A stretch of DNA of 11,892 bases from Bacteroidota bacterium. GTDB lineage: Bacteria > Bacteroidota > Bacteroidia > Bacteroidales > F082. Position 1 is the stretch's first letter; each line of letters begins with the position of its first letter. The stretch lies in NCBI GenBank assembly GCA_002686705.1, contig NYYH01000003.1:23945-35836 (forward strand). The letters run 5' to 3'. Below, one piece after another: positions 7,071 through 11,892 of this stretch. Position numbers and translations under genes: made by a program. The notes beneath the pieces were generated by a model. The model was given only the letters and a program-made list of their open reading frames with translations, was not told the DNA's origin and did not search any database.

Positions 7071-7137
7071 TCTAAAAAGTCTGGATTAAGAATTATTACC
7101 AACTTTCAATTGAAGATTAATTATTAAAGAGATCAAT

Positions 7138-8673
7138 TTGATATCAACTATAAATACATATTATAAATCCAACCCACTTTTGCTTATTATGATTATGGGT
7201 GGGTTTTTCAGATTACTATCAGCAATCTTTTCTTTAGGTTATGGTTGGCATGATGATCAGTTTTTAATAATTGAAATTGCCCAGTCATGGGTCGATGGAA
7301 TTGACTATTACTCCTGGTTACCATCAGCCGACGGAACAAACCAACCAGAAGGATTTAGTTTCTTCTATGTAGGATTACATTATTTACTTTTTAGTTTTCT
7401 TGAATTTATTGGGATTTTTAATCCGCAAACCAAAATGCTGATTGTGAGATTATTACATGCTTTATGGTCGATGTTGATTATATATTACGGTTTTAAGATA
7501 ACATTGTATCTGAGTAATATTGATAATGCGAAGTTAGTTGGCTGGTTACTTGCCCTGTTTTGGCTTTTCCCAATGATAAGTGTACGTAATCTTGTTGAGT
7601 ATGTGAGTATTCCACTTATTTTATATGGTATCTGGATTGTACTAAAGTCGTATAACGATTCTAAATTCTCACTCTGGTTATTTGCTGGTATAATATTCGG
7701 ACTTGCATTTAATATCAGGTATCAAACAATGCTTATTACTGGTGCAGTCGGTCTTATACTCTTAGTTCAGAATAAATGGAAAGGTGCCTTCGCAGTAGGT
7801 TTAGGTGTGTTAATTACTATTGTCGTATTTCAAGGTGGTCTAGATTATTTTATATGGAAGAAACCATTTGTTCAACTAATCGAATACGTTGACTATAATA
7901 TGCATAATGCTGCACGTTATGTTGTAAGTCCTTGGTACACATATCTATTGTTCTTAGTAGGGATACTTATCCCACCCATTAGTTTGTTTATATTCGCAGG
8001 ATTTTTTCAGCAATGGCGAAAAAATTTAATCTTATTCTTACCTATTCTGATATTCGTTATCTTTCATTCGTACTACCCGAACAAGCAAGAACGTTTTGTA
8101 ATTACAATTATCCCTTTGCTGATAATTATTGGTATAATCGGCTGGCAATACATTCAGAATAAATATTTAACAGGCCGTATTCATAGAAGGATGATAACAG
8201 TCTCTTGGATAGTCTTCTGGATAGTTAATTTCACATTGCTCGTACCTGTTACAGTTATGTATTCTAAACAAGCAAGAGTTGAAAGCATGTGTTATCTAGC
8301 AAAATACGACGATATAAATAATTTTCTTATTGAAGATATAAATCAAACGGTACTTAGATTTCCACCACAGTTCTACTTACAAAGCTGGTACAATTATCAA
8401 ACACTTATGAAAGATGATGATTTTAGTGAGTTTGCGAAAAAAAATTCATTTTTACCTGCTGATGATCAACCCGGATTTGTCCTTTTTTACCAACCTAATA
8501 ATATTGAACAACGAGTCCGCCAAATGAAAACTGTTTACCCTGAACTTGAATTTGAAACTATAGTTGAACCTGGTTTTATGGATAGGCTATTAACCTGGTT
8601 AAACCCGATAAATGATAACCAAAATATTTATCTTTACAGAAATAAAAGTGTTCTGCCTAACAGAATAGAGTAG
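7138..8673 (+). CDS. GT-C membrane glycosyltransferase, GT22/Alg9-like mannosyltransferase
   Basis: This 511-aa integral membrane protein has about nine or ten hydrophobic helices up to residue 376 and a soluble C-terminal part of about 130 residues. The build is that of GT-C enzymes, which use polyprenyl-phosphate sugars outside the cytoplasmic membrane. An acidic pair in the first extracytoplasmic loop, WHDDQF (37-42), sits where GT22 enzymes carry HPDEHFQ. NIRYQT (192-197) parallels the family's RYQ motif, and YYPNKQERF (312-320) parallels HKEERF. These three motifs favour the GT22 (Alg9/PIG-B) group over GT39 or GT83. Acceptor and sugar are unknown; mannose is only the family's usual donor. 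The C-terminal region matches nothing I recognise. The start is TTG, chosen because it keeps the first helix whole; AAAGAG lies upstream. Codon 18 is the first ATG but would cut into that helix. Confidence 0.75.
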   Translation: MISTINTYYKSNPLLLIMIMGGFFRLLSAIFSLGYGWHDDQFLIIEIAQSWVDGIDYYSWLPSADGTNQPEGFSFFYVGLHYLLFSFLEFIGIFNPQTKMLIVRLLHALWSMLIIYYGFKITLYLSNIDNAKLVGWLLALFWLFPMISVRNLVEYVSIPLILYGIWIVLKSYNDSKFSLWLFAGIIFGLAFNIRYQTMLITGAVGLILLVQNKWKGAFAVGLGVLITIVVFQGGLDYFIWKKPFVQLIEYVDYNMHNAARYVVSPWYTYLLFLVGILIPPISLFIFAGFFQQWRKNLILFLPILIFVIFHSYYPNKQERFVITIIPLLIIIGIIGWQYIQNKYLTGRIHRRMITVSWIVFWIVNFTLLVPVTVMYSKQARVESMCYLAKYDDINNFLIEDINQTVLRFPPQFYLQSWYNYQTLMKDDDFSEFAKKNSFLPADDQPGFVLFYQPNNIEQRVRQMKTVYPELEFETIVEPGFMDRLLTWLNPINDNQNIYLYRNKSVLPNRIE

Positions 8674-8691
8674 CAAATTAATATATCCAAA

Positions 8692-11779
<3,088 letters not shown>

Positions 11780-11796
11780 ATCAAAACTTAACAGCT

Positions 11797-11822
11797 TAGG
11801 TTATTGCCAATAATCTACTTTT
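11797..11822 (+). terminator. Candidate terminator after ligA
   Basis: TAGGTTATT (11797-11805) and AATAATCTA (11809-11817) form a 9-bp stem with one G-U pair and a 3-nt GCC loop. CTTTTG follows on the plus strand. It lies 17 nt after the ligA stop and ahead of a gene converging from the other side. The stem is AT-rich and the T-run short (four), so the call is moderate. An overlapping alternative stem, AACTTAA with TTAGGTT around 11786-11803, could compete with it. Confidence 0.4.
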
Positions 11823-11846
11823 GATTAGCAAAATAGATATAGACTT

Positions 11847-11892
11847 CTAAAATGAATAAGAAACTCCACCAGTAATCATAAGAACGCCTATA
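11847..11892 (-). CDS. C-terminal end of a probable outer-membrane beta-barrel protein (partial)
   Basis: On the minus strand, the last 46 bases read in one frame ...IGVLMITGGVSYSF followed by TAG (11849-11847). A final beta-strand with alternating residues and a terminal phenylalanine is the classic C-terminal signature of outer-membrane barrels recognised by the BAM complex, and GGVSYSF-like endings are common in Bacteroidota outer-membrane proteins. The gene enters from the right edge and converges on ligA, with a hairpin between them. Only 14 residues are visible, so family and size are unknown, and a chance frame is possible. Confidence 0.5.
   Translation of the reverse strand, partial: IGVLMITGGVSYSF

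Noticed and set aside
7071..7137. Palindrome TTCAATTGAA in the arcA-glycosyltransferase gap
   Set aside because: The ten-base palindrome is AT-rich and has no room for a loop, and no TAnnTTTG box is nearby, so neither operator nor terminator can be supported.
11852..11875. Short plus-strand frame MNKKLHQ
   Set aside because: It has seven codons only and lies opposite the better-supported barrel C-terminus.

Overview
The window looks like an AT-rich chromosomal segment of a Bacteroidota bacterium, most likely in or near the Bacteroidales/Marinilabiliales. Three things point there. The proteins read like that lineage's versions of UvrA, LigA, arginine deiminase and the TolB-like PD40 lipoprotein. 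The intergenic regions carry TAnnTTTG-type -7 elements, in one case with a TTTG -33 box 19 nt away. Shine-Dalgarno sequences are nearly absent. The family calls rest on motifs and remembered family sequences, because no database search was possible.

Layout. On the minus strand, positions 1-986 hold an ECF sigma factor gene (399-986), a doubtful 74-codon TTG-start frame (64-288), and terminator-like hairpins at 325-352 and 1-40. The 166-nt gap at 987-1152 is a divergent control region: a near-consensus promoter fires left into the sigma gene and a -7-like box points right into uvrA (1153-3969). From 4089 to 11779 everything is on the plus strand with short gaps: a PD40 beta-propeller lipoprotein with a His-rich N-terminus, a ProXp-ala/YbaK-type tRNA deacylase, arginine deiminase, a GT22-like GT-C membrane glycosyltransferase, a membrane-anchored alpha/beta hydrolase, and NAD-dependent DNA ligase LigA, which overlaps the hydrolase gene. 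The gaps are 30, 9, 67 and 18 nt, then an overlap, which suggests one long transcript or two. After ligA comes a hairpin with a T-rich tail. The last 46 bases encode, on the minus strand, the C-terminus of what looks like an outer-membrane beta-barrel protein ending in Phe.

The genes are mostly housekeeping or lineage-conserved. UvrA (damage recognition) and LigA (nick sealing) both serve nucleotide excision repair. The deacylase protects proline codons from alanine misincorporation. ArcA converts arginine to citrulline and ammonia. The lipoprotein, glycosyltransferase and hydrolase act at or across the envelope. I found no mobile element, CRISPR array, tRNA or rRNA, and no convincing novel multi-gene system. 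The points most worth a second look are the half-lost first zinc finger of UvrA, the tightly packed sigma/uvrA divergent promoters, the small frame after the sigma gene, the His-rich lipoprotein, the deacylase-arcA pair, the GT22-like enzyme with an unassigned C-terminal domain, and the frequent TTG starts.
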